From: Ahaetulla prasina
Taxonomy: Eukaryota; Chordata; Lepidosauria; Squamata; Colubridae
Direction of reading: 5' to 3'
Assembly (NCBI RefSeq): GCF_028640845.1
Contig: NC_080540.1
Coordinates: 137,296,420 to 137,360,419, forward strand
Length of the DNA: 64,000 nucleotides
The notes below the pieces were generated by a model. That model was not told the origin of the DNA. It saw nothing but the letters and a program-made list of their open reading frames with translations, and made no database searches. The first letter of the stretch is position 1. Each line of letters begins with the position of its first letter. Below are positions 37,211 to 48,551 of this stretch, piece by piece. Both the position numbers and the translations under genes were made by a program.

Positions 37211-37403
37211 CAGGGCTCCCCAGCCCCCCGGGCCATGGACCACCAGTGAGCCACGGCCCGTTGGGAACTGGACCACCAAAGCAGCAAGTGAGCACACGAA
37301 GCTTCATTTGCACATGTGTGGGATTTAGGTTGCACGCACAAAACCATTTCCCCCACTGCCAAAGCTGCTGCCTGTCCAGGAATCAAAAGTTTGGGGATCC
37401 CTG
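37211..37403. mobile_element. hAT-like element, third terminal family (193 bp)
   Basis: Ends are CAGGGCTCCCCAGCC and TTGGGGATCCCTG. The target duplication is CATTAGAG / TATTTGAG (6 of 8 match). Related ends occur at 49714-49905. Confidence 0.78.
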
Positions 37404-37411
37404 TATTTGAG

Positions 37412-38940
37412 AACTACAAAAACAAAATATCAGAACACAGTTCATGCCCTTTGTAAGAGCAAATTTGGATTCTGCACCACAGCTAGAAAACCAGATTTGT
37501 TTCATAACATGTATGGCACAAAGCCTAGTATAGAAAAATGTATATATAATATATAAATGAATATAATGTATATAAAATGTATATATAGTAACATCCGCAC
37601 TTCCCTAAGATCCCTCAATTTGGGGGCAACTTTCCCCTGATAATGTTTGAAAGACTACCATCAAATAATTAAAGTAATTATTTAATTAATTAAATATTTA
37701 ATTAAATTCCCTTCTAATTGTGACCTGTTGGATTTTTCCATCAGAGAGAGAGTGGCATTTCTGTACAAAAAGAAAAAGTAAATTGATATTTGTTAATTGT
37801 ATAGTTAATTGGTTTACATTTAATTATAATTATATTTTATGAAGCATTCTGATTATAGTTACTGTGATTACCTTGAAAAAGCTGATTAACAAAGGGGAAG
37901 TCATCCACCAGTTTCTATAGATTTTTTTTGTAATGAAAGCTTGTTCATTCAGGCGAAGGGAATTTTTCATTCTCCTCCTTTCCAGAATGTTTTAATTCTA
38001 TCAGGATTTGAGAACAATATTTTACTTTATTTTTGCAAGTAGACCGCAAAGCATCTTTTGCTTTCAGCATGCTGATTCTACTCACTGTGGTTTTAAAGTA
38101 GACAAGGTAAACCCTGTTTCTCAACTACTATATTTCCAGTTGTGCAAAAAGAAACCACAGAATTCCCCCCACGGGATTATCTGCAATCATCTGCTACACC
38201 TTCTGCATTTATGTTTCCCTGAGACATGCTTCATGATGCCATGTATTTGAAAAGAATAATGTAAAAATCCCATTCTCTGCTTTTAAATGGAAGAAAGCTT
38301 TAGAGACCGACATTAAAATGGCTCAGTGCCTTTGTTGATTTATGCAAGCAGCCACTAGATTCAAACTGATCTGCTATAATAAGTCATTTATATAAGCTTC
38401 CTCAATTTACATGGCTCTTTAAAAATAACAGGAGGCTCGCTCTCTATTCATATGAGAACTTACAGCCAGAAAAAGACATGCTACAAGGCTTAGATCTTAT
38501 TAAGCTGCAGCTTTTAAAATATTGGTTGATGAATCACATGATTTACAAATCCTGGGCTTAAAATGTGCATTTTTAAAGAGCTGTTCCCTACTGAGAAGAT
38601 TCTAATTCTCACATGATTAATGTGTGGAGTTTGCATTCGTGCAGCGCATCTTTTCTTTTCTTTTCATACTGCCTGTCTTTATCTTCCCTGCAATTTTCAA
38701 GGGAGAATGTCACTTTCCTTAGGCTTCGTGAAAATAATTACCTGTGAAAGTAATGTATAATAATTTATATTAATTGATTAAAAAGCATAGCAGAAGCTTC
38801 GATTAGCCTGGAACTAAACAATTTATAACATTAGACTCCAAAGGTGACACATGTTTAAGTGCACAAAACCATTTGCCTGTTACTTCTCTTAGTCAAGCCA
38901 AACTGAAGAGTCTCCTCACAGCAGAAATAAAGAAGGAAGT
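37412..38940. other. RPTOR intron, repeat-free block
   Basis: No repeats apart from TA-rich patches near 37540-37700. The part from about 38280 to 38800 is compositionally even and rich in homeodomain-like ATTA/TAAT words, so it is a possible conserved noncoding element; unverified. Confidence 0.35.
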
Positions 38941-38944
38941 GAAT

Positions 38945-39162
38945 ATATTTATTTATTAGCTTTATAGTAGATCTCACCTTTATTTTATATGACGGACAGC
39001 ATATATAATGTACAAGCCTTCTATTTCCTCACAACAACCTGTGTGGTAAGTGGTACTGAGGAAGAGTGAGCGATCCAACGTTACCCAGCTGGTTTCCATA
39101 CCTAAGAGATGAATATAACTCATGGTTTCTCAGTTATTAGTCCAACTTCTTAGCCAGTACAC
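38945..39162 (-). mobile_element. tRNA-derived SINE, minus strand, degraded
   Basis: Same order of blocks as 36830-37075 ('tcctcacaacaacctgtgtg', 'acgttacccagctggtttcc', 'ttcttagccagtacacctga'), more diverged. Confidence 0.6.
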
Positions 39163-39265
39163 CTGAGGAGTGTGGTGGCTCCCAGGGTTAAGATGTTGGG
39201 TTGGAGGTTAACAAGACCATGTTTGAGATCTGGGTGCTGCTGCATGGTGGATGAGCTCCCGTCAT
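39163..39265 (+). mobile_element. Sauria SINE head, truncated
   Basis: 'gtggtggctcccagggttaa' and 'gatgagctcccgtcatttgt' match the head and first body block of the SINE at 32266. The rest is missing. Confidence 0.65.
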
Positions 39266-39429
39266 TTGTTCCAGCTCCTTGACGGACACATAAAAGGAGC
39301 TCCCACAGATGTCCCCTGGGGCAATGGTGATGTCACTGGTTAATCCTTTCAACATGGAAGTGCCTCTTACACGAATGGGACGGGGGACCAGTACACTAAA
39401 CCACCTCAGAAATTAAACTGGAGTGGCAT

Positions 39430-39560
39430 ACACGGCTATTTATTTTTGTTTATTTGTTAAATTTATATGCTGCCTGTCTTGCAGTGGGGCTACTCTAGGC
39501 AGCTTACAATAATAAAAAAAGAAAATGAAAGGACTGCAAAATAAAAGAACACTAAAATAA
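39430..39560 (-). mobile_element. L2-type 3' tail remnant
   Basis: 'tttatatgctgcctgtcttg' followed by 'actctaggcagcttacaata' resembles the L2/SINE tail seen at 33950 on the minus strand. Confidence 0.5.
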
Positions 39561-39659
39561 ACAATGAAAAAGAGCACAGTGAGAATATATACCAAGCCTC
39601 TGCCTTTGTTTTGCTTTGTAATTGTCCTGCTCTCATGTCTTTTCATTACTGCTTGATAG

Positions 39660-39765
39660 ATTCCCGAAGAGCATGATTTGGAGAGCCAGATCCGCAAAGA
39701 GAGGGAATGGCGATTTCTGCGCAATGCTAGAGTTCGAAAGCAAGCACAGAAAATTATCCAAAAAG
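39660..39765 (+). CDS. RPTOR: RPTOR exon E, first copy (human ~974-1009)
   Basis: This 106-bp exon enters in phase 0 (ATT, Ile) and leaves in phase 1. Acceptor is CTTGATAG, donor is G|GTGATT. It encodes IPEEHDLESQIRKEREWRFL followed by an arginine- and lysine-rich helix ending in QKG. Human differences are Ala for Ser, Lys for Arg, Lys for Gln and Ile for Val in that helix. The exon and its flanks are repeated 1109 bp downstream with an identical coding sequence. Because 106 is not a multiple of three, only one of the two copies can be used in a working mRNA. Confidence 0.93.
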
Positions 39766-40768
39766 GTGATTTCCCCCCTTTCTTCTTGTCTTTTCTGATG
39801 CCCCAAAAGAAAAAAATGGCCATTTTTTCCCACTATGAGTATGTGCTCCATCCTGCTTCAACAACGTACCCTTGAGCCTCAATACTAATCATTGATCTTT
39901 GGTGCCAGCCTGGCTAATCTGATTATGTGCTCCTCAGACATCTGGCATACTATTCTATGAAGATAAAGTAGAAGTTATATCTCAATTACAAGAAAGGATG
40001 TCGCAAGCTAAATGGCAATTTTTCCCACTGCCGCTAAAAGGCAGAATTAAAGTATGATAACGTCCCTAATGCTTTCAAAGTTTTCTGCAGTTTCTTATGT
40101 ATTGACATTCTTTACCTTTATAGATTTTTCCGCCCCGACTGTGTCTTTGGATTCAAGTCTATTCTGTGCTTTATTGAAAAGTCACCTGACTTCTTTACAA
40201 CTCTTTATGTATTTGCAAATTATTGTTTAAGAATAATTAAGGTTATTTGAGTTACTTGCATCTTGCTGATTAACCTCCTAAATTTTGCATAGCAATAGCT
40301 AGACATGACATTTGAAAAATAATGAGAAATAGATTTTGTAATAATAAGAATGGTGAGTCAGAGGGAGTGAATATGTGTTGCTCACCTACATTTTGAGCAC
40401 GACATAAGATGTTTTTTTTTAGCAAGAATATTAGAGAGTGGGTGCTTTCCCATCTTGAGTTATCAGCTGGCAAAAGATTAGTGCAAAACATTAGTCTTCT
40501 GAGAGATGATCTGTCTCTTACGTGTAGTTTGGTTCTTCTGTAATTGAAGTGACTTCATTCATCGTCATTGGTTTGGGAGGATTTTTGGAGGTAGGGTCTT
40601 TCTTCTATGCTTACTGTACACCCCCACACCCGCTTTTTTCTGCACTTAAGGGTTTCTCGTGGCAAAACTAGCTTTTGTGTGAGTCGGTCCTCGTCCTTAA
40701 GACCTGTTAGCCTTTTGTTTTGCTTTGTAATTGTCCTGCTCTCATGTCTTTTCATTACTGCTTGATAG

Positions 40769-40874
40769 ATTCCCGAAGAGCATGATTTGGAGAGCCAGAT
40801 CCGCAAAGAGAGGGAATGGCGATTTCTGCGCAATGCTAGAGTTCGAAAGCAAGCACAGAAAATTATCCAAAAAG
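40769..40874 (+). CDS. RPTOR: RPTOR exon E, duplicate copy
   Basis: This is an identical second copy of exon E, with the same acceptor and donor sequences, inside the second unit of a tandem duplication. Splicing copy 1 directly to copy 2 would read Asp-Ser-Arg-Arg-Ala and then TGA, because the phase-1 exit meets a phase-0 entry. It is therefore either an unmerged haplotype in the assembly or a mutually exclusive duplicate. It could equally be the authentic copy, with 39660-39765 the extra one; sequence alone cannot decide. Confidence 0.7.
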
Positions 40875-41841
40875 GTGATTTCCCCCCTTTCTTCTTGTCT
40901 TTTCTGATGCCCCAAAAGAAAAAAATGGCCATTTTTTCCCACTATGAGTATGTGCTCCATCCTGCTTCAACAACGTACCCTTGAGCCTCAATACTAATCA
41001 TTGATCTTTGGTGCCAGCCTGGCTAATCTGATTATGTGCTCCTCAGACATCTGGCATACTATTCTATGAAGATAAAGTAGAAGTTATATCTCAATTACAA
41101 GAAAGGATGTCGCAAGCTAAATGGCAATTTTTCCCACTGCCGCTAAAAGGCAGAATTAAAGTATGATAACGTCCCTAATGCTTTCAAAGTTTTCTGCAGT
41201 TTCTTATGTATTGACATTCTTTACCTTTATAGATTTTTCCGCCCCGACTGTGTCTTTGGATTCAAGTCTATTCTGTGCTTTATTGAAAAGTCACCTGACT
41301 TCTTTACAACTCTTTATGTATTTGCAAATTATTGTTTAAGAATAATTAAGGTTATTTGAGTTACTTGCATCTTGCTGATTAACCTCCTAAATTTTGCATA
41401 GCAATAGCTAGACATGACATTTGAAAAATAATGAGAAATAGATTTTGTAATAATAAGAATGGTGAGTCAGAGGGAGTGAATATGTGTTGCTCACCTACAT
41501 TTTGAGCACGACATAAGATGTTTTTTTTTAGCAAGAATATTAGAGAGTGGGTGCTTTCCCATCTTGAGTTATCAGCTGGCAAAAGATTAGTGCAAAACAT
41601 TAGTCTTCTGAGAGAGATGATCTGTCTCTTACGTGTAGTTTGGTTCTTCTGTAATTGAAGTGACTTCATTCATCGTCATTGGTTTGGGAGGATTTTTTTG
41701 GAGGTAGGGTCTTTCTTCTATGCTTACTGTACACCCCCCCCACACCCCCGCTTTTTTTTCTGCACTTAAGGGTTTCTCGTGGCAAAAACTAGCTTTTGTG
41801 TGAGTCGGTCCTCGTCCTTAAGACCTGTTAGCCTTTTGTTT

Positions 41842-42269
41842 TTATTTTTTAATGGGACAGTTTCAATCTTTTATTAACATCTGTTTATGACACCTGTCTG
41901 CTTATTTTGCCTGATACACAAAATGATGTATTAATCAATTTGTTCAGAGCTATTCAGTTCTAGATTTCTCAGGTGAGGAGTTCAAGCAATAAGAGAAATC
42001 TGGCTGTCCTCTTTCAGTCAGGAAATATACATATAATGCTAAAATACATCAGATGTACAATTTCTGGGTCATAGTTTCAGTTTTTGACTGGATGAAGATA
42101 AATTAATCTATCTGAAGGAAAATGGAAGGGCTGTGTTATTTTTCCATTTAATTTGAAGAGTTTTCCTATGTTATAGCTTAGAGGGATTTTTTTGTAAAAC
42201 AGCAAGCAATGCCCAGTTTAGTGAACTATAAGAGATTGATGCTAATATTCTTTCTGAAATACTTTTTAG
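41842..42269. other. Remainder of intron E-F
   Basis: Unique AT-rich sequence leading to the exon F acceptor; no repeat seen. Confidence 0.7.
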
Positions 42270-42384
42270 GTATTTCAAGACTAGATGATCAAATCTTTCT
42301 GAACAGGAACCCCGGCATGCCTTCCGTAGTCAAGTTTCACCCGTTCACCCCATGCATAGCAGTGGCTGACAAAGATAGTATCTG
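42270..42384 (+). CDS. RPTOR: RPTOR exon F, first WD40 blade (human ~1009-1047)
   Basis: This 115-bp exon enters in phase 1 (GT completing Gly) and leaves in phase 2 (TG of Cys). Acceptor is ACTTTTTAG, donor is TG|GTAAAA. The peptide reads ISRLDDQIFLNRNPG followed by PSVVKFHPFTPCIAVADKDS. It opens the C-terminal WD40 beta-propeller that packs against the mTOR HEAT repeats. Only two differences from the human protein are apparent (Ser for Thr, Met for Val). Confidence 0.95.
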
Positions 42385-42712
42385 GTAAAAATACTGATTT
42401 TAAAGTCATACGATCTTATTTGATCTGGTGCCTTCTTCTGGCTCCTGAGAGCAGGCCTTATAAAACTATAATCTTGGCTGAGTATAGATTTTCTATACAG
42501 AGTTTCAAATTTATTATTCTTTTTGAAAGATCTGAAAATACAATGAAGACATATTAATCAAAAAATATTAAGCACTTGGGGGGGAGGAACAAGCTATTTG
42601 ATTTGCAGCCATTCGATAGAATGATATCCTGGATACCTAAAGCCAGGTTGATTAATGGATTCCACCTTATTTCATTTAATTTGTTCTTGCTTTTTCTCCC
42701 TTCCTTTCCCAG

Positions 42713-42837
42713 TTTTTGGGATTGGGAAAAAGGGGAAAAGTTGGACTATTTTCACAATGGAAACCCACGTTACACTAGGATCACTGCCATGGAATATCTG
42801 AATGGACAGGACTGTTCTCTACTCCTGACTGCTACAG
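42713..42837 (+). CDS. RPTOR: RPTOR exon G, WD40 (human ~1047-1089)
   Basis: This 125-bp exon follows a strong pyrimidine tract (TTCCTTTCCCAG). It completes the Cys codon, continues FWDWEKGEKLDYFHNGNP and ends GQDCSLLLTAT, leaving in phase 1. The donor is ACAG|GTTGGT. The FWDW closes the first WD40 repeat. The only visible human difference is Ile for Val in RYTRITAM. The intron before it is 328 bp, the shortest in the window. Confidence 0.95.
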
Positions 42838-43546
42838 GTTGGTATATTATTTTTACGTAAAGCAGATAATAGAACTAAGAAGCATCAAAAGTTTTATCTG
42901 CCTGATCATCTTACTGATTCATTCAATCTTAGACACAATATCTCTCTGTTTATTTGTTTCCACACATTCTGCTAGCCAACTTTTGAGTCATTCCCCAAGC
43001 TGTTATCGTACAGCAGACCATGATAATCATATAAAAATGATCATATAAGTGTTTTACTATTTTCTTCACCCATCCTCATTTCTTCTCAAATATATAAAAC
43101 ATGCTGAAAGTAGGCGAGAGAAGTTCTATATTAGATTCTCTTCCATAATCATCCTCCTGACAGTAATTGCAGGAATTCACATCATGTCATACATTTGCCT
43201 CAGACTTTCTGTTGGTACGGCAGTTCCAAAACATTCTCCCTTGGGGACTAATGTGAATTACCTGAAGCCCGAGCGCCACATGTACCCCTTGGGTGCAGGT
43301 CTTGAAGACCAGCAAAAGTTTTTTTTAACCAAATTGTAATTCATAATGTGAAAGAAGGGGTAATTATTAAATATGTGTCTGGAAAGTAATTCTTTTGATT
43401 ATATTTAATTATACTCTAAATCAAAAAATAGCCCTCCTGCCACTTTTTACAATGCATGCCTTGATAAGCTATTCAGAGATCAGATGGAGCACCCAGACTA
43501 GAAGATGTTGTATAAGACTTCAGGGTAGGTTAGCAAGGGAAATAAG
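42838..43546. other. Intron G-H, proximal part
   Basis: Unique sequence between the exon G donor and the 1-kb hAT-like element; no feature seen. Confidence 0.6.
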
Positions 43547-43676
43547 CGGGGTGAAATGCTCCCGGTTTGGACTGGCTTGCGCGATCCAGTAGCGATGGCA
43601 GCTGCTGGTTCAGAGGACTGGTAGCAAAAATCCCTGCCCCCCCCCGCCTCTGCTGAGCCTCACCATCAGCAGAGGG

Positions 43677-43740
43677 GTTTTTTTTACTTTTAAAAGCAGG
43701 TTTTTCTTCAGCTGAAACATGCCTTTAAAAGTAAAAAAAA
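43677..43740. repeat. Hairpin inside the expanded hAT-like element
   Basis: TTTTTTTTACTTTTAAAAGC and its complement GCCTTTTAAAAGT-like arm (CCTTTAAAAGTAAAAAAAA) surround a loop containing TTCAGCTGAA, itself a palindrome. Confidence 0.8.
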
Positions 43741-44164
43741 GCCTTTGAGGATCCCGCCCCTCAGCTGAGATCGGCAGAGCTTTTAAACTTTAAAAAAAAT
43801 TTTTTTTAAGGCTCCTCTGGTGATCTCACCTGAGCTCCTCATCAGCAGAACCTTAAAAAACATGTTTTCTGTAGAAAACATGTAGAAAACCTCCTTTTAA
43901 GAGATTCTAAGGCACTTACTTGATTACTGATCGAACGCATTGCTTTTTTTCCCAGCCCGAAAGCCCCAGTTTCACTTTCAGCACCAGACAGGATCAGTTG
44001 CTTAGATAATCTATTTCATCACTGAGCAACTAATGCTAGCTGGCTTTGCTGGCTGAGGAACTCTGGGAATTGAAGTCCACAAACTTTAAAGTTACTAAGG
44101 TTGGAGACCCCTGATCTAAAAAATATAAATAAAAAAAATAAAATAATAAAATAAAATATTTGTG

Positions 44165-44239
44165 CAGCTTTCTGAGATTTGGTGTGTTTCTGTAGTGTTT
44201 CACTCTAACTACACAAACACACAAAATCTCAGAAAGCTG
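44165..44239. repeat. Second hairpin inside the expanded hAT-like element
   Basis: CAGCTTTCTGAGATTTGGTG pairs with the downstream ACAAAATCTCAGAAAGCTG. Arms are about 33 bp, around a short loop. Confidence 0.8.
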
Positions 44240-44588
44240 TATGTGGTATTTTGAGTGTGTGTGTGTCTGTTGTGTTGTGTTGTGTGTGTGTAAAGTGTGA
44301 AAGTTGGTTTTTGAGCTTTTTGTGGCTGTGTGAAGTGTGAAGTATATAGTGCAGCTGCTTTTACATTGTGTGTGAGTCTGTGTTGTGTTGTGTGTGTGTG
44401 TGTGTGTAAAGTGTGGAAGTTGGTTTTTGGTACCTCTTATTGTTTTTTATACTTTGTTTATTATTTTTATTATTTATTGTTATTGGCCATGCCCACCCAG
44501 TCATCTGACCACCAAGCCATGCCCACCAATTAAGCCACGCCCACAGAACCGGTAGGGAAAATTTTTAGATTTCACCCCTGGAAATAAG

Positions 44589-45055
44589 CTTTTCTAATTT
44601 TAAAGAAAAATATCTCTAGGAATATTCCATTATAAAGCAATCTCCGTCACCTTAACCTCCCCAAACAGCATTATTATTATGAATGTATTATTTACAGGGT
44701 AGATATTACATAAACATATCCTTCTCATAGCCCTTATTTCTATTAAGAGCATGATTACATAGCATAAGCAAGGCACATGTATTCCTATGATTGCTGCGGG
44801 GACTTGGGTATATAAATGAAAGAGTATTGCCAGTCCTATAAAACAGATTGTATTCAATTAAGGGGAAATAGTATTTTTTAAAGTTATCCATTTAAAGATT
44901 TGAAATGTGAAATTCTTTTGAAAATGATTAAGCACCTGGTTTTTAGTTCTTCAACTTCAGTGCAGGCAATCTTCATCTTTCCTTAGACAATCATCTAAGG
45001 ATGTTTCCCATATGGTGGAGATACTCTGGGTAGTTCCAAGTGTGCTGTATGAAGA
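44589..45055. other. Intron G-H, between two DNA elements
   Basis: No feature seen. Confidence 0.5.
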
Positions 45056-45063
45056 GCCTAGAT

Positions 45064-45326
45064 CTGGGGTGTCAAACTCAAGGCCCGTGGGCTGGATTCC
45101 AATCTCTGTGTGGCCCTCCTGAGCTCCGTTTTCACTGGCAGAGGGTTGCAGGAGGCTGTTGCAGCCAAAAATGGAGCTTGGGAACCCATTTTCGTTGGCA
45201 GAGCGCTCGGGTCACCACAGGTGCCCCCAACACGAGTGATGTTGAACTGGCCATGCCCACCACCTCCCCCTGAGGTCAAACACAACCCTGATGTGGCCCT
45301 GAATGAAATCGAGTTTGACACCCCTG
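45064..45326. mobile_element. hAT-like element, fourth terminal family (263 bp)
   Basis: Ends are CTGGGGTGTCAAACTC and GAGTTTGACACCCCTG, an almost perfect 16-bp inverted pair. The target duplication is GCCTAGAT / GCCTAAAT (one mismatch). These ends match a widespread vertebrate hAT type. Confidence 0.92.
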
Positions 45327-45334
45327 GCCTAAAT

Positions 45335-46679
45335 GTTGATTTTTATCACAGGGGTTTCTGCTAGCGTTTCTTGGAATGCTGTTCTTGGATAGAAGCATGG
45401 CCACTTCTGGATCCAAAGCCCTTCCATCCCTCTTAAATATGCTTTTTGATAGCTGACCTTACTAATCCCCTCCATAGATTTCAGATACATTTGGGTATAA
45501 GTGGAGGTCCAAAACATATAGCTCTTTCAGGCTAAAAAGCCCAGTAGATCTCCCTCTTCCCCTGCCCTAATAGGCACCATCAGGCAACCAGGATTTAGAA
45601 AGGGCTTATTCACCACTTCATTCCCTCTCCTGTTTTCATTGGCTTCTTCTGCCCAAGTCTATATCTAAGATAATTGCGAAGTTCTTCTAAAAGCAATGAC
45701 CTTATAAAGTATGACCTACGTGGATTTTCAAGACAGTCAGCTAAATATATACCCATAGAAAGCCTCTTCTCATGAGCCATGTTTTTCCAACTTCATAATG
45801 GAGGTGGGGGAGAGGAAACCTCTCTGTTTTTCGAATGGCCACAGTGAAGTGTCATTCAGGGAACATTACTGGACAATGCAAAGATGAAAATGTTTTTAGA
45901 AGAGGTTAAGGTAAAAATAGGAATGGGTGGTTTCCTGGGAGATAAATGATTTCTAGCCCTACTTTAATCAATCCTTGTAGCCCTAAACAGCAACCTGAGA
46001 TCATACTGCTAAAATTCAGCCATTTTTGGAGATGAATTTCAGCAATATGCTTCAGAATATTGGAGAATTATATATATGGTTGTCTACTACTGTCCCAGAC
46101 TGACCAAACTTCTAAAATTCAGCATCATATTATAGTATAATATAATAAAAAATATTTGGGCTAGCGTTACACCTTAAATTCTTCTTCTTGTGCCATATCC
46201 GTCATCGGACGTTGGCGATCATATTGGCAATCCTAAATACATCTTAGATACATTAGAAAAATGCTTATTGGATAACAAGATGTAGCAAACAACAGAGTGA
46301 ATAAGATACCACAAGTAGTATGAGCTCAGAGTGATATATACAATTGAAAATCTGATGAAAACCAATATGTTATGTCTTGTCTGATTCTTAATATGTGAGT
46401 CTATATTGTTTAGAATTTCTTATACGTCAGCTCTAATTTTTAGGAAAGTTTTTTCTTAGGAAATTGACCGTGATGAAAAATTTAATCTCCATAGTACTAG
46501 ACCCAGTGTCAACTCTAAAGCTTTTGAAAATGATACGCCTCTTTTATTTAAATCCACCAATCTAAAATAAAATGTTCTGTATTAAGATAAGGTTGTTTGC
46601 TCTATGTCCCAAAGCCACTCTTTTTATATTACTTTGTATGGTGTGTCTTTTGTTTTTTTGTCTTGGTCCTATCTTCAAG
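45335..46679. other. Intron G-H, distal part
   Basis: Unique sequence up to the exon H acceptor. A short block near 46175-46230 ('ccatatccgtcatcggacgt') looks repeat-like but I cannot name it. Confidence 0.5.
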
Positions 46680-46784
46680 ATGATGGTGCTATAAGAGTGT
46701 GGAAGAACTTTGCTGACCTGGAGAAGAATCCAGAGATGGTAACAGCTTGGCAGGGTTTGTCAGACATGCTACCTACAACACGTG
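46680..46784 (+). CDS. RPTOR: RPTOR exon H, WD40 (human ~1089-1124)
   Basis: This 105-bp exon follows the acceptor TATCTTCAAG and ends CGTG|GTAAGT, entering and leaving in phase 1. It encodes DDGAIRVWKNFADLEKNPEM and then TAWQGLSDMLPTTRG. IRVW is the canonical end of a WD40 repeat. As recalled, the human sequence is identical over this exon. The next expected exon (beginning AGMVVDWEQETG in human) is not recognisable in the remaining 17 kb and probably lies beyond the window. Confidence 0.95.
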
Positions 46785-48512
46785 GTAAGTATGACCATGA
46801 CACTCTTTTCTGAATGTGAAATATAACAATAATTAGCCTTTGTCTGAAGTGAGGCTGGGTAAACTGGAGCTGTCTTCTTTGCTTCTGCTTTCCGTAGTAT
46901 CTTGTAATTAGACTTTTGGCTGCCATGGACTGACAAGTTAAGAGATTTCTTCTCAGCCATAGTTTCAGAAAATTATAAACACAGGCCTAAAAATGCTACT
47001 TGTGGAATAGATAGAGAGGCATCTTTTTAGCAATGTGAATCAGGACTAAAGTTGTGTTACCCCCTCCTCCACTATACTGGTTTTCCTATCAGTGGAGGTC
47101 AAGTCTAACTTTTTGCTTCTTGAAAAAGAGTCGTTAGAGAGCTGCACTGAGCACTGCCCTTCTTGAACTTCTCACAGCAATTGGTTATCTCCCTCTAATC
47201 TGGGGTTTATCCAGAACCTCACCTCTTGCTGCTGCTCTCCTTTATTTGCTGATTCTTCCTTGACCCAGCTTTGCATGCTTCCCATATCACTTTGCTTAGC
47301 CCGCTTTGACTTCAGCACATACAGCACCGCTTCAGTCTTTCCTGCCATAGGTGGGGGGGAAAGGGAAGGAGAAGAAAATAGGAAAAGTCACAATCGGGGT
47401 CTTTTACAAGTAGCATAAATGGTCCCGGCATGGTAATGGCTCTGGCAAAGCTGGATGTCAACAAGAGACTTGTCACTATGCATATTTGATGAAGGCGAGT
47501 TAAGTAACACACACACAAACACACGGAAAAACCGCTCTCAAACATTTTAATAGAAAGGTGTTTGCTCTGCTTCCAGGACATGAGGATTCATTAAGGCACT
47601 GACAGTTCCCATTTCTGAGCTGATACATCTCTGCCCTGCATCTTTGAAAATCTCCTGTTGCTATACTACTACTTTGCTAGCCTCTTAACATATTTGCGCT
47701 AACACAGCCAGTAATCAGTAATGATTTGACATGTCAATATAAAACATCTACGCCCTTTGAACTTTATGGTTTGAACACTTACAGAAGTAACATCTACATA
47801 TTTTTCTTTAATGTCACCTTCCTTCACACTGCCTTGCTTTTCCTGCATAATGTGATTCAAGCTACTGATAGAAATCCACATGAAACATCTCACTTAGATC
47901 TAAAAAAAAAAACCACTAACAACTCATTCTTGGCTTTTTCCATAAAAATCCTGAATTGCTCAGGCAGTCGGAAAGCAGAGGTCTATTTGCGGTAAACCCA
48001 GCTTTCTATAACATGCCTCTCCGTGTTTGCAGAACATGGAGTCCTAAAGGGCACATTTTAGGCATCTGGTAAAAAATCCTCCATTTAAAAGGCCATTTGT
48101 CAGCAGCCAAGCAAAGATCACATTGTGCATTGCGTTGTAAATAGAAGAGTACTAGGCTCAGATCTTGCTGATCTTTTAGCATCTTCCCATCTCTGAAATA
48201 ATCATTAAATAAATAATAAGTTGTATCTTGTCTAAGGCATCTGTATAATGCCCACGCATTCAGTTACTGTACATTTTAGTTAATTTTATTAGCAATGTTT
48301 GACACTGCCAAAAGAAAGGTTCCTGCAAATTCAGTTTATTCTTGTGCAGCTTATTTAAAAATTTGAACTAAGAACAAAAAAAGGCAATCACCAAATCGTT
48401 AAAGGAATATACAGTTAAAATGTTTTTGTTAATTGCCTGGGTCACTCTTAAATGGAAAGACTAATCTCATTATAGTACAAATTTGTCTAGTTATAAAGAC
48501 AGAAATACGCGT

Positions 48513-48551
<39 letters not shown>

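Larger units (their letters stand above)
39605..41834 (+). repeat. 1.1-kb tandem duplication containing RPTOR exon E
   Basis: Unit 1 is 39605-40713 (1109 bp) and unit 2 is 40714-41834 (1121 bp). They are head to tail with a short TTTGTTT homology at the breakpoints. All differences I find are indels in simple runs: one GA, two T runs, two C runs and one A, adding to exactly 12 bp. I see no substitution. Confidence 0.93.
43547..44580. mobile_element. hAT-like nonautonomous element, copy 4, expanded (1034 bp)
   Basis: Ends are CGGGGTGAAATGC and AGATTTCACCCCTG. The 8-bp target duplication GAAATAAG is perfect (43539-43546 and 44581-44588). The interior is four to five times longer than in the sister copies and holds two hairpins (43677-43740 and 44165-44239), a fragment of another element near 44040-44118 and (TG)n tracts. 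No transposase frame is visible. Confidence 0.93.

Noticed and set aside
39678..40984. Separate small proteins read through exon E into the intron
   Set aside because: These frames are exon E plus intron sequence; identity between the two is explained by the tandem duplication.
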